Positions 17,882-26,496 of a stretch of DNA of 64,000 nt are shown here, piece by piece. The translations under genes were made by a program, and so were the position numbers. Numbering within the stretch: the first letter of the stretch is position 1; each line of letters begins with the position of its first letter. Source of the DNA: Fretibacter sp964410285 (lineage in GTDB: Bacteria > Pseudomonadota > Alphaproteobacteria > Caulobacterales > Maricaulaceae); assembly GCA_964410285.1 (NCBI GenBank), contig CAYPFR010000004.1, positions 62,001-126,000 on the forward strand. Direction: 5' to 3'. The notes beneath the pieces were generated by a model. The model saw nothing but the letters and a program-made list of their open reading frames with translations. It was not told the DNA's origin and made no database searches.

Positions 17882-18631
17882 ATGGCAGATCAAAGACTAT
17901 ATCATAAAGTTGCAAATCAAATTCTAGAGTTGATCGACTCTGGTGTGTTTCCGCCCGGAAGCCGTCTGCCGGGTGAGCGGGACTTGGCCGAAAAATTCGG
18001 GGTAAGCCGCGTCTCAATTCGAGAGGCCGAGATTGCGCTCCAAGCTCAAGGACGCCTTGAAATCAAAGTCGGGTCTGGCGCATATGTTCTTGATGGCGCC
18101 GGCTTGCTCGGACGGGGCATGCCAAAAGTCGGGCCGTTTGAGTTGACCGAAGCGCGCGCTCTGTTTGAGGCTGAGGCGGCTGCCTTGGCGGCGCCCATAA
18201 TTACAGATGAAGTCCTGACGGAACTTGAGGGCTATATTCTAGCCATGGTGGGTAAAGGTGAAAATGGTGAATTGGGTCACGAAGAAGCGGACAGGCTTTT
18301 TCACCTAACGATTGCCAAAGCCACCAATAATGCAGCGATTATATACACGATTGATAATATGTGGAAAATGCGGTCCGAAGCGATGGAGGTTCAGACTGTC
18401 TATGAGCATGTTTGCCACAGCGATGATGTGCTTCTTGAGCGGGAGCATCGCGCTATTCTTGAGGCGCTGCGAGCGCGCGACTCGGTCAAAGCCCGCACCT
18501 CCATGCGTGCGCATTTTACCCGCATGATCGAAGCTCTACTTGTCGCCTCGGAAGAGGAAGCTTACCGCGAGGTGAAACGCAAGGCGTCCGAGAGCCGATC
18601 TCGATTCCTTCTCAGCGCCCAAATAAATTAG
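17882..18631 (+). CDS. GntR-family transcriptional regulator, FadR subfamily
   Basis: 249 aa. An N-terminal winged helix (LYHKVANQILELIDSG, GSRLPGERDLAEKFGVSR, VSIREAEIALQAQG) and a C-terminal all-helical FCD domain (about 85-225) with the metal-binding-like histidines in DRLFHLTIAKATNN, EREHRAILEAL and MRAHFTRMI. FCD regulators of this type usually respond to sugar acids (uronates, KDG) and repress their catabolic genes. ATG 17882 is chosen because GGGGAG lies 11 bases upstream and because the alternative ATG 17852 is inside a putative operator. It sits between the receptor and the lyases, so it is the prime candidate controller of the locus. Confidence 0.88.
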   Translation: MADQRLYHKVANQILELIDSGVFPPGSRLPGERDLAEKFGVSRVSIREAEIALQAQGRLEIKVGSGAYVLDGAGLLGRGMPKVGPFELTEARALFEAEAAALAAPIITDEVLTELEGYILAMVGKGENGELGHEEADRLFHLTIAKATNNAAIIYTIDNMWKMRSEAMEVQTVYEHVCHSDDVLLEREHRAILEALRARDSVKARTSMRAHFTRMIEALLVASEEEAYREVKRKASESRSRFLLSAQIN

Positions 18632-18792
18632 AAAATTATATATACCAATATTTGAAATTGGTTACATATATTGGTTGACAATTTTTGTCTGATTGATGAT
18701 ATTTCTGCAATAAAATCGAACAAGATTTACAACAAAATATCCGCATCGGGGTTTGGCATCACATCAGTTCGGCAGCATAAGGCGGGGATATA
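18632..18792 (+). promoter_or_regulatory. Control region of the alginate lyase operon
   Basis: AT-rich 161 bp. It holds TACCAAT (18643-18649), ATTGGT (18657-18662) and ATTGGT (18670-18675): the first two form an inverted pair, and the third overlaps a consensus -35 TTGACA at 18675-18680. GATATT follows with a 17-base gap as a possible -10. Overlap of the half-site with the -35 would fit repression by the GntR protein encoded just upstream. The ribosome site before the ATG at 18793 is GGCGGGG. Confidence 0.55.
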
Positions 18793-21072
18793 ATGACCTC
18801 CAAAACTCCATTTTTTGGCGCGGTTTTAACTCTGGCCGCCGTCACCGTGCTTGGCGGCTGCGCCGGCCAAGTCGAGGGCAGTAGCGGCGCGTCTGACAAC
18901 GGCTATCTGGTCTCTGATCAAGACGCCTTTCGGGATGCGGTCAAAAACGCCAAGCCTGGCGATGTCATACGTCTTGCGAACGGCACGTGGGAAGATTTCG
19001 AAATCTTGTTTGAAGGCGCAGGCGAGGAAGACAAGCCGATTACCCTAACCGCTGAGACCAAGGGCGAGGTCATTTTGACAGGGCAGTCAAATCTTCGCTT
19101 GGCAGGAGAGTACCTTGAGGTGTCTGGCCTTGTGTTTAAGGATGGCTACACGCCCACAAGTGAGGTGATTTCCTTCAGGCGAGATAAAAACAATCTCGCT
19201 AACCATTCTCGCGTTACAGAAGTGGTGATTGATAATTACAATCAGCCAGAGCGCTATGAGGTCGATTTCTGGGTAATGATGTATGGGAAGCATAATCGAT
19301 TTGACCACAATCATCTTGTCGGAAAGCGCAACAAAGGCGTGACAATGGCTGTGCGCCTTAACAGCGAAGATAGTCTTCAAAATTATCACCGTATTGATCA
19401 TAATTATTTTGGGCCACGTCCCATTTTGGGTTCTAACGGCGGGGAAACATTGCGCATCGGCACAAGTCACCACTCGCGCAAGGATAGTCTGACGACGGTA
19501 GAAAATAACTATTTTGACCGATGTGATGGCGAGCTTGAGATCATCTCCAATAAATCAGGCAAAAACAAGTTCCTCAATAATACCTTTTATGAATCGCGCG
19601 GCACGCTGACGATGCGCCACGGCAATAATAATCTCGTGGAAGGGAATGTGTTTTTCGGCAATGACGCGGATCATACAGGCGGCATAAGGGTGATCAACGC
19701 GGGGCAGACAATCCGTAACAATTATATGGAGGGCCTTAAAGGGACACGTTTTGGCGGCGCCCTCGTTGTCATGAACGGCGTCCCAAATGGCCCGATAAAC
19801 CGCTATGATCCTGTGATTAATGCGCGCATTGAAAATAACAGCATAATAAATAGCGACAATATACAGCTTGGCGCAGGCAGTGACGAGGAACGCAGCGGCG
19901 TGCCAGAGGATAGTACATTCGAGAGTAATCTGATTTATCACGAAGATGGCCGCGATGTATTCACCATTTACGATGATATGTCGGGAATCGATTTCAAGAA
20001 TAATGTTCTGGTTGGTAAGCCGTCTCCTGAATTGACAACCGGCTTTGATGAAAAGCAGGTTGCGCTCTCGCGGGGAGAAAATGGTCTGCTTTATCCGCAG
20101 ACAGGGCTGGAGTCCGGTGCGGCGCGTGATTTAAAAGTGACGTCCAAAGACATGACGGGCGTGACGTGGTTCCCCAAAGCTGAGCCGACAATTGCTTTTG
20201 CTTCGGGCAAGACCATAAATATAGAGCCGCGCGAGAAAGCGCTCTCTGGGGCAATTGAAGCGGCAGAGGCCGGCGATGTTATTGTGCTTTCGGCGGGGGA
20301 TTATGTTGCCAATAAATTCTTACGTCTTGATAAACCGCTCACGATCAAGGGCACAGGCGAGGTTAATCTAACTTTTGAACGCACGGCGATGTTTGAGATT
20401 CTAAACGGCGGTAGCCTGCAACTCATCAATGTGAATATTTCTGGCGATGATAGTCCCGATTACGCGGGAAATTCGGTAATCCGCACGAGCCCCTATTCTA
20501 TGCTCCGTAACTATCGTCTGGAGATTATCGATAGTGATTTTCGGGACATTGATACGAACCATTCCTTCAATATCGTCACTGCGGCCAAGGGGACATTTGC
20601 GGATAATATTCTGATCAAAAATAGTACATTTGAAAATGTCTCTGGCGCGATCTTGAAGCTGGATAAAGAAATTGAAGATTACGGCATTTATAATGCAGAA
20701 TATCTGACGATAGAGGATTCTCGTTTTAAGAATGTTGGTCACTCCCTCGTGGACTATTATCGGGGCGGGCGGGACGAGAGCACCTTTGGTCCGCATTTTG
20801 CTCTGACCAATTCAACGCTATCCAATATCGGAAAAGACAAACGCAATAAATCCGAAGCTTCAATTTTTCTGCACGGGGTTCAAGTGACGAATATGTCGGG
20901 CAATACATTCGAAGACGGGAAGCCTTTTTTGATTAATCACACGGTCGGCGAGCCAAAAACGGTGATTTCAGGAAATAAGTTTGTTGATATGCCGGCGCCC
21001 AAGGTGTTTGAACTCAATAGCGGTTTGCCGCCAACGGCAGTGATCGAAAACAACGAAGGACTTACCCCGTAA
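18793..21072 (+). CDS. PL6-family alginate lyase (lipoprotein)
   Basis: 759 aa. A lipoprotein signal peptide with lipobox VLGGC (Cys23), then two right-handed parallel beta-helix domains (about 35-445 and 455-755), the layout of two-domain PL6 enzymes. The catalytic set of the family is intact: calcium ligands Asn215 (SNGGETL), Glu247 and Glu249 (DGELEI), base Lys254 (SNKSGKN) and acid Arg275 (TMRHGN); the spacing among these equals that in the structurally known enzyme AlyGC, shifted by 34. It depolymerises alginate by beta-elimination at the cell surface or in the periplasm. Its stop overlaps the start of the PL17 gene (TAATG). Confidence 0.92.
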   Translation: MTSKTPFFGAVLTLAAVTVLGGCAGQVEGSSGASDNGYLVSDQDAFRDAVKNAKPGDVIRLANGTWEDFEILFEGAGEEDKPITLTAETKGEVILTGQSNLRLAGEYLEVSGLVFKDGYTPTSEVISFRRDKNNLANHSRVTEVVIDNYNQPERYEVDFWVMMYGKHNRFDHNHLVGKRNKGVTMAVRLNSEDSLQNYHRIDHNYFGPRPILGSNGGETLRIGTSHHSRKDSLTTVENNYFDRCDGELEIISNKSGKNKFLNNTFYESRGTLTMRHGNNNLVEGNVFFGNDADHTGGIRVINAGQTIRNNYMEGLKGTRFGGALVVMNGVPNGPINRYDPVINARIENNSIINSDNIQLGAGSDEERSGVPEDSTFESNLIYHEDGRDVFTIYDDMSGIDFKNNVLVGKPSPELTTGFDEKQVALSRGENGLLYPQTGLESGAARDLKVTSKDMTGVTWFPKAEPTIAFASGKTINIEPREKALSGAIEAAEAGDVIVLSAGDYVANKFLRLDKPLTIKGTGEVNLTFERTAMFEILNGGSLQLINVNISGDDSPDYAGNSVIRTSPYSMLRNYRLEIIDSDFRDIDTNHSFNIVTAAKGTFADNILIKNSTFENVSGAILKLDKEIEDYGIYNAEYLTIEDSRFKNVGHSLVDYYRGGRDESTFGPHFALTNSTLSNIGKDKRNKSEASIFLHGVQVTNMSGNTFEDGKPFLINHTVGEPKTVISGNKFVDMPAPKVFELNSGLPPTAVIENNEGLTP

Positions 21073-23270
21073 TGCGAGCATCTTATGCCCTTATCTCTGC
21101 CGTCGTGACGAGCTTGGCTTTTGCCGCTTGTCAGCAGGCATCCTCTCCAAATGGAGCCAAGGCCCCCATGAAACAGGCCCCCATGAAACAGGCCCAGCAG
21201 CAAACTAGCTTTGACGCGCTCCTAAGCGATGCGGCGTCCCGCATATCTGCGCAAATGGATATGCCGATATCTGTTCCCGTGCCCAAAGATGCTGGCGGCG
21301 GTTATACTCATGAAAAGCACAAGCAAAATGCCAAGCTCGTCTATGATGCCGCGCAGCTTTACAAGCTTACGGGCGAGGAGAAATATGCCGATTATGCCGG
21401 ACGGGTCATGACCGAATATGCCAAACTCTACCCGTCATGGGGTCTTCATCCTCAGCCAAAGGAACAGTCGCCAGGGCGAATGTTCTGGCAGAACTTGAAT
21501 GAGAGTTGGTGGCTTTTGCATGTTGCCCAAGGCTATGGCGCGATTAAATCGACTTTGAGCCAAGAGCAGCGCGACCTCATTGAGACCGATTTGTTGCGCA
21601 ATATCGCTGAGTTTCTTTCGGATGGCTCGCCGGAGACTTTCAATAAAATTCATAATCACGGGACATGGGCAACGGCTGCTGTTGGGCTGACGGGTTACGC
21701 GATTGGCGATGATGACTATGTCGAGCAGGCCTTAATGGGGCTTGATAAATCGGGAGACGCTGGATTTTTAAAGCAAATGGACAAGCTTTTCTCGCCGGAT
21801 GGCTATTACAATGAAGGTCCATATTACCAACGCTATGCGCTTATGCCATTCGTCATTTTTGCGCAGGCCGTGCAGAAAAATAATCCAGAGCGGGCTATTT
21901 TTGAAAAACGTGACGGGATTTTGAAAAAAGCGATTTATACCACTATCCAGCAAAGTTACGGCGGATTGTTTTTCCCGATTAATGACGCCATCAAAGACAA
22001 AGGTATCGCTACAGCAGAGCTTTTGCACGGGGTTGCCATTGCATATAATCTTACTGGCGATAAAGGGCTTTTGTCTATCGCGCAGGCGCAAGGCAAATTT
22101 GTACTCACGCCCGAAAGCCGCGCCCTTTCACGGGATATTGCAGCTGGCCTCGCAGAACCATTTGACTATAAGTCCATGCGGCTTCGCGACGGCGAGCAGG
22201 GCACAGAGGGCGCGCTGGACATTATCCGTGCTTCCAATGATCCGAATGGCCTCACGGTTGTTGCAAAAAATACCTCTCAAGGACTAGGGCACGGGCATTT
22301 CGATAAACTCGGATTTCTACTATATGATGCCGGTCATGAAATTTTGCGGGATTATGGTGCAGCGCGTTTTTTGAATGTTGAGGCAAAATTTGGCGGGCAC
22401 TACCTAGCTGAAAATAACAAATTCGCAAAGCAAACTATTGCCCACAATACTCTCGTTGTTGACCAAACTAGCCATTTTAACGGTAGCACTCGCACCGGCA
22501 ATCAACACGCGCCCAACCTTGGCGTATTCTCTGATGGCGAGAACTTAAAAATCACGTCAGCGGATATTGAAACGGCTTATGACGGCGTGAAAATTGACAG
22601 GATGCTGGCGCTCATTTCTGATGCTGCCTTCTCCATGCCCATCGTCATTGATCTTGTCGAAGCGCACGCGCAGGCCTCTCATCAATATGACTTGCCCTTT
22701 CATTACAACGGTCAGCTAACAGAAACCAATTTCGAGCTTCAAGGTTACACCGACAGTCTTAAGCCGCTTGGCAGCAGCAATGGCTATCAATATTTCTGGG
22801 AGACCGGGAAAGCGAAGACGGAAGATGGGTTATCCCAAATCACATGGCTGCTTGACCGCCGCTTTTACTCGGTCACCTCCGCTGTCCCGCAAGGCACGCA
22901 GGTGATTTTTGCTCAAATTGGCGCCAATGATCCCAACTATAATCTGCGCCGCGAGCCCGCCTTTATTCTACGTGCCCAAAGCGGCGATGGTGTATCCTTT
23001 GTTTCTGTTATCGAGCCGCATGGCGAATATAATCCAATTGTCGAATATACCGTGAATAGCCACTCCAATGTCGCCTCTGTTCAGCATTTCGAGGATGACG
23101 GTAATGAATTCATCCAAATTCAAACCAAAGAAGGTCAAACAGTTGGCCTTGCCGTTGCAGGAGACATGGATAAAGACGCTAATCATAGAATGGAGATTGC
23201 TGGCGAGGCCATTACGTGGACGGGCCCATATAAATTATTCCATTCCCAAAAACATATTCAGGCGCAATAA
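21072..23270 (+). CDS. PL17-family oligoalginate lyase (lipoprotein, heparinase II/III fold)
   Basis: 732 aa. Lipobox FAAC (Cys20), a short linker with a repeated APMKQ, an (alpha/alpha) toroid (about 45-380) and a beta-sandwich. Catalytic candidates match those of PL17 exolyases: Asn195 and His196 in NKIHNHGTW, Tyr252 in GPYYQRY, and Tyr444 in GGHYLAENN; HGHFDKL (407-413) supplies metal-site histidines. It releases unsaturated monouronate from the oligomers made by the PL6 enzyme. A 15-bp tandem repeat (21162-21191) lies in the linker. It is coupled to the PL6 gene and followed by kdgF after 32 bp. Confidence 0.92.
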   Translation: MRASYALISAVVTSLAFAACQQASSPNGAKAPMKQAPMKQAQQQTSFDALLSDAASRISAQMDMPISVPVPKDAGGGYTHEKHKQNAKLVYDAAQLYKLTGEEKYADYAGRVMTEYAKLYPSWGLHPQPKEQSPGRMFWQNLNESWWLLHVAQGYGAIKSTLSQEQRDLIETDLLRNIAEFLSDGSPETFNKIHNHGTWATAAVGLTGYAIGDDDYVEQALMGLDKSGDAGFLKQMDKLFSPDGYYNEGPYYQRYALMPFVIFAQAVQKNNPERAIFEKRDGILKKAIYTTIQQSYGGLFFPINDAIKDKGIATAELLHGVAIAYNLTGDKGLLSIAQAQGKFVLTPESRALSRDIAAGLAEPFDYKSMRLRDGEQGTEGALDIIRASNDPNGLTVVAKNTSQGLGHGHFDKLGFLLYDAGHEILRDYGAARFLNVEAKFGGHYLAENNKFAKQTIAHNTLVVDQTSHFNGSTRTGNQHAPNLGVFSDGENLKITSADIETAYDGVKIDRMLALISDAAFSMPIVIDLVEAHAQASHQYDLPFHYNGQLTETNFELQGYTDSLKPLGSSNGYQYFWETGKAKTEDGLSQITWLLDRRFYSVTSAVPQGTQVIFAQIGANDPNYNLRREPAFILRAQSGDGVSFVSVIEPHGEYNPIVEYTVNSHSNVASVQHFEDDGNEFIQIQTKEGQTVGLAVAGDMDKDANHRMEIAGEAITWTGPYKLFHSQKHIQAQ
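21162..21191 (+). repeat. 15-bp tandem direct repeat inside the PL17 linker
   Basis: GCCCCCATGAAACAG occurs twice back to back and a third partial copy (GCCCAGCAG) follows. It encodes APMKQ-APMKQ in the flexible stretch between the lipidated cysteine and the catalytic domain. Copy-number change by slippage would keep the frame. Confidence 0.9.
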
Positions 23271-23302
23271 GCCCTCAACCCAAAATTCAGAAAGTAACCT
23301 GC

Positions 23303-23662
23303 ATGCAAAGTCCAAATTTTTTATTCGGTGACAAGGTCGAAGTCGAAGATGTCGACCCCGGAATTAAACGCCAAATCCTAGGTCATAATGATGACCTGAT
23401 GCTCGTCAAAGCGATCTTTGAGGAAGGCGCAGAGGGTTACCAGCACGCTCACTACCATTCACAAGTGGCCTATATCGAAAGCGGCGTCTTCGATGTTACG
23501 ATTAACGGTGTCACTAAGCGCCAAAAAGCCGGTGATTGCTATTTCGTAGAACCTAATGTCATGCATGGCGCCATTTGTATTGAAGCCGGTGTCTTGCTCG
23601 ATATGTTCTCCCCTATTCGCGAAGACTTTTTTGAAAATTACAAAAAAGGAAACTTCTCTTAA
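23303..23662 (+). CDS. kdgF: KdgF-type cupin, unsaturated uronate ring-opening
   Basis: 119-aa single-domain cupin. Metal ligands expected for KdgF are present: His48, His50 (HAHYH), Gln54 and His88 (PNVMHGA), with the conserved Asp100 and Arg106 near MFSPIRED. KdgF speeds conversion of 4,5-unsaturated monouronate to the linear 4-deoxy-5-keto-uronate (DEH/DKI). No signal peptide is seen, so it acts in the cytoplasm. Between the PL17 lyase and eda, exactly where the pathway needs it. Confidence 0.93.
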   Translation: MQSPNFLFGDKVEVEDVDPGIKRQILGHNDDLMLVKAIFEEGAEGYQHAHYHSQVAYIESGVFDVTINGVTKRQKAGDCYFVEPNVMHGAICIEAGVLLDMFSPIREDFFENYKKGNFS

Positions 23663-23736
23663 GAGAATGCATTTCCCGTTCCGCGAGGAGTTATGCTCCG
23701 GGGCAGGGCGGCGATATCATTCCTGAAGGCCGTAAT

Positions 23737-24366
23737 ATGACAGACCTACACCTATCCCTTGAAAGCAAGCGGGTCGTTCCGCTTGTGCAGTCCGATGATC
23801 CCAAGACTGCGCTTAAAATATCCGAAGCGTTGCTAGAAGGCGGGCTCGATGTGCTCGAAGTTGTCCTGCGCACAGACGCAGCACTTGATTGCCTAGAGGC
23901 TATCGCCAAAGAATTTCCAATGGCCCATGTCGGAGCTGGCACTGTGCTGAGCGCGGATCAAAGCCGCGAAGTCATCCAGCGCGGGGCAAGTTTTATTGTC
24001 TCGCCTGGCCTTGATGAAGCCTCTGTAAAAATTGCTAACGATGCAGGACTGCCGATCTTGCCCGGAATTTCAACAGCCACAGAATTACAGCGGGCTTGGA
24101 ATATGGGACTTCGCACTGTGAAGCTTTTTCCGGCCTCTCTTGTAGGCGGACCAAAAATGATCAAAGCGCTTTCGTCTGTATTCCGCGATGTGCGTTTCAT
24201 GCCCACAGGCGGGGTTAATCCTGACAATTTGAATGAATATCTTGCCGTGCCGGCCGTACTGGCGTGCGGCGGGTCTTGGCTAACCCCCAAGGCCGTGATT
24301 GAAGCCGGCGACTTCGCCGCAATAACAAAATTGGCGAAAGACGCGATCTCTATCGCGCAATCATAA
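23737..24366 (+). CDS. eda: KDPG/KHG aldolase
   Basis: 209-aa class I aldolase that splits 2-keto-3-deoxy-6-phosphogluconate into pyruvate and glyceraldehyde-3-phosphate. The Schiff-base lysine is Lys129 in TVKLFPAS; Glu41 and Arg45 in LEVVLRT line the site; GAGTVLS, PGISTATE and PTGGVN are family motifs. It sits immediately before kdgK (14-bp gap), the enzyme that makes its substrate. Confidence 0.95.
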   Translation: MTDLHLSLESKRVVPLVQSDDPKTALKISEALLEGGLDVLEVVLRTDAALDCLEAIAKEFPMAHVGAGTVLSADQSREVIQRGASFIVSPGLDEASVKIANDAGLPILPGISTATELQRAWNMGLRTVKLFPASLVGGPKMIKALSSVFRDVRFMPTGGVNPDNLNEYLAVPAVLACGGSWLTPKAVIEAGDFAAITKLAKDAISIAQS

Positions 24367-24380
24367 ACTGGACTGACTAA

Positions 24381-25412
24381 ATGACCGACTTCTTAAGTTT
24401 TGGCGAAATCATGCTGCGTTTGCGCACAAATGGTTATGAGCGTTTCTTTCAAAGCCCCAGCTTCGAGGCAACTTTCGGCGGCGGAGAGGCGAATGTCGCG
24501 GTATCCCTTTCTAATTACGGACTGGATGCAGGCTTTATTTCTGCGCTGCCGGATAATGATATAGGCCAGCATGCGATAAATTCTCTGCGGGCGTTGGGCG
24601 TGGATACGTCAAATGTAAAACGCCAAGGTGACCGCGTTGGAATTTACTATCTTGAGACCGGTGCGAACCAGCGTCCTTCGAAAGTCATTTATGACCGCGC
24701 CGCATCCTCCATAAGCCAGTGCAAGGTTGGAGATTTTGATTGGCCTAGCATTTTTAAGAATGCCAAGTGGCTCCATATCACGGGCATTACGCCCGCGCTG
24801 TCCCAAGATTCGGCGGACCTTAGCCTTGAGTGCGTGAAAGAGGCGCAAAAGGCCGGGGTGACAACCTCTTGCGATTTCAATTTCCGCGGCAAGCTTTGGA
24901 AATATGGAAAGACCGCGCCAGAGGTTATGAAGGACCTTGTCAAACATATTGATGTCGGTATTGCCAATGAAGAGGATTGCCAAAAGTCGCTTGATATCTC
25001 TGTTGATGTGGACGTTGAGGCTGGCCATTTGGATACCAGTAAATATGAGGCGCTCTCGCAAAAAGTGCTGGATATTTATCCGGGCATGTCGACCATTGCG
25101 ATCACATTGCGCGAGTCCATCAACGCGAATATCAATGGCTGGTCGGCTTGCATGCGAGACCGAAAAAACGGTTTTCTGCTCTCTAAAAAATATGATTTGA
25201 CCGATATTGTCGACCGCGTCGGCGGCGGCGATAGTTTTGCCTCAGCCTTTATCGCAGGCCTTAATCTTTATGACGATCGTCAGCAGAGCCTTGAATTTGC
25301 GGTTGCAGGTTCCGCGCTCAAGCATTCGATTTTGGGTGATTTCAACCGCGTTACCCGCGCAGAGGTAGAAAACCTCATGGGGGGCGATGGCTCAGGCCGA
25401 GTTCAGCGATAA
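24381..25412 (+). CDS. kdgK: 2-keto-3-deoxygluconate kinase
   Basis: 343-aa PfkB/ribokinase-type sugar kinase. N-terminal FGGGEANVAVSLSNYG binds sugar; the anion hole and catalytic base are in DRVGGGDSFASAF (Asp284). It phosphorylates KDG to KDPG with ATP. Typical KdgK proteins are 310-345 aa. Neighbours eda, kdgF and the dehydrogenase that may produce KDG all support the assignment. Confidence 0.93.
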   Translation: MTDFLSFGEIMLRLRTNGYERFFQSPSFEATFGGGEANVAVSLSNYGLDAGFISALPDNDIGQHAINSLRALGVDTSNVKRQGDRVGIYYLETGANQRPSKVIYDRAASSISQCKVGDFDWPSIFKNAKWLHITGITPALSQDSADLSLECVKEAQKAGVTTSCDFNFRGKLWKYGKTAPEVMKDLVKHIDVGIANEEDCQKSLDISVDVDVEAGHLDTSKYEALSQKVLDIYPGMSTIAITLRESINANINGWSACMRDRKNGFLLSKKYDLTDIVDRVGGGDSFASAFIAGLNLYDDRQQSLEFAVAGSALKHSILGDFNRVTRAEVENLMGGDGSGRVQR

Positions 25413-25531
25413 AACTGAAAAATATCAATAAGTTTGCTTGGCAAATTCATCCAATTACCATACCAATATCTATAGAATTGGTAAGGTAATAACGCTAGTA
25501 AATGTAAAACCAACTTCTAAGGAGTGAGATA
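25413..25531 (+). promoter_or_regulatory. Intergenic inverted repeat before the dehydrogenase gene
   Basis: Arms TTACCATACCAAT (25455-25467) and ATTGGTAAGGTAA (25477-25489) are complementary at 12 of 13 positions around a 9-base spacer. The inner ends are the ATTGGT/ACCAAT element of the other putative operators in the locus. Either an operator giving this downstream group its own regulated promoter, or an mRNA hairpin; no poly-T follows, so it is not an ordinary terminator. AAGGAG (25518-25523) is the ribosome site. Confidence 0.55.
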
Positions 25532-26413
25532 ATGTCAAAACCAGTCATCGGGTTCATCGGCCTAGGTCTTATGGGTGCCAATATGGTCGAAAACCTTCAA
25601 AATCGTGGTTTTGAGGTTGTCTTTATGGCCCGCAAACAAGATGTTATCGACAAGGTGCTCGCGCGCGGAAATGCGACGCTTGCGAAAACTCCAAAAGAAC
25701 TCGCGGAGAAGAGCGATATCGTCCAGCTCTGCGTCACAACATCTGACGTCGTCGAGAGCCTTGTTTACGGAGATGACGGTATAATGGCGGGAATGAAAGA
25801 GGGGTCTGTCCTGATTGACTTCGGAACGTCTATTCCGGCGTCTACCCAAAAAATCGGTGCAGACCTTGCCAAAAAGGGCGTTGGCATGCTCGACGCACCT
25901 TTGGGCCGTACGCCCGCTCATGCCAAAGATGGTCTATTGAATATTATGACGGCCGGCGACAAAGCCACTTTTGACAAATATTTGCCGATGCTCAAAGAGC
26001 AAGGCGAGAATGTCTTCTACCTTGGCGCGCTCGGGGCTGGTCATACGACCAAACTCATCAACAACTTTATGGGCATGACCACCGTTACCGCTATGTCACA
26101 GGCTTTTGCCGCGGCAGAACTTGCCGGCGTCGACCGCCAGCAGCTTTATGACATTATGTCTGCCGGGCCATCCAATTCGCCCTTTATGAAGTTCTGTAAA
26201 AATTACGCGGTCGACGGCGTAAGTGATCTCGGATTTTCCATGAATAACGCCAATAAGGATCTTAAGTATTTTGTTCAGATGGTGTCGGACCTCGGATCAC
26301 GCTCACTCGTTGCGGAAAGTACATCCCAAAGTCTTCAAGACGCTGTCAGTGCAGGTATGGGTGATTTAAATGTGCCAGAGATTTTCGATTATTTTGTAAA
26401 ACTCAAAAAATAG
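25532..26413 (+). CDS. Beta-hydroxyacid dehydrogenase family oxidoreductase, candidate DEH reductase
   Basis: 293 aa, 3-hydroxyisobutyrate dehydrogenase superfamily. The Rossmann motif GFIGLGLMGANM (7-18) is followed by a strand ending in MARKQ, whose positive residues suggest NADP(H). The catalytic lysine is Lys174 in GHTTKLINN. The substrate loop reads DAPLGRTPAHAKDG instead of the usual DAPVSGG form, pointing to a changed substrate. Reductases of this superfamily are known in marine alginate operons, converting DEH directly to KDG; by position this gene is the natural candidate. Alternative: tartronate semialdehyde reductase-like. Confidence 0.8.
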   Translation: MSKPVIGFIGLGLMGANMVENLQNRGFEVVFMARKQDVIDKVLARGNATLAKTPKELAEKSDIVQLCVTTSDVVESLVYGDDGIMAGMKEGSVLIDFGTSIPASTQKIGADLAKKGVGMLDAPLGRTPAHAKDGLLNIMTAGDKATFDKYLPMLKEQGENVFYLGALGAGHTTKLINNFMGMTTVTAMSQAFAAAELAGVDRQQLYDIMSAGPSNSPFMKFCKNYAVDGVSDLGFSMNNANKDLKYFVQMVSDLGSRSLVAESTSQSLQDAVSAGMGDLNVPEIFDYFVKLKK

Positions 26414-26448
26414 TCAGATCGAACCGACTCTGTTGAAGAGGGGCGGCG

Positions 26449-26480
26449 CTGTCGCTATCACAAATCGTAGATAACGACAG
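26449..26480 (+). other. Stem-loop just upstream of the kduI ribosome site
   Basis: CTGTCGCTATC (26449-26459) pairs with GATAACGACAG (26470-26480) at 10 of 11 positions with a 10-base loop. Only three T residues follow, so it is a weak terminator at best; GGGAG and the TTG start of kduI come 5 to 17 bases later. It could attenuate or process the transcript between the dehydrogenase and kduI. Confidence 0.45.
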
Positions 26481-26496
26481 TTTATGGGAGATATCT

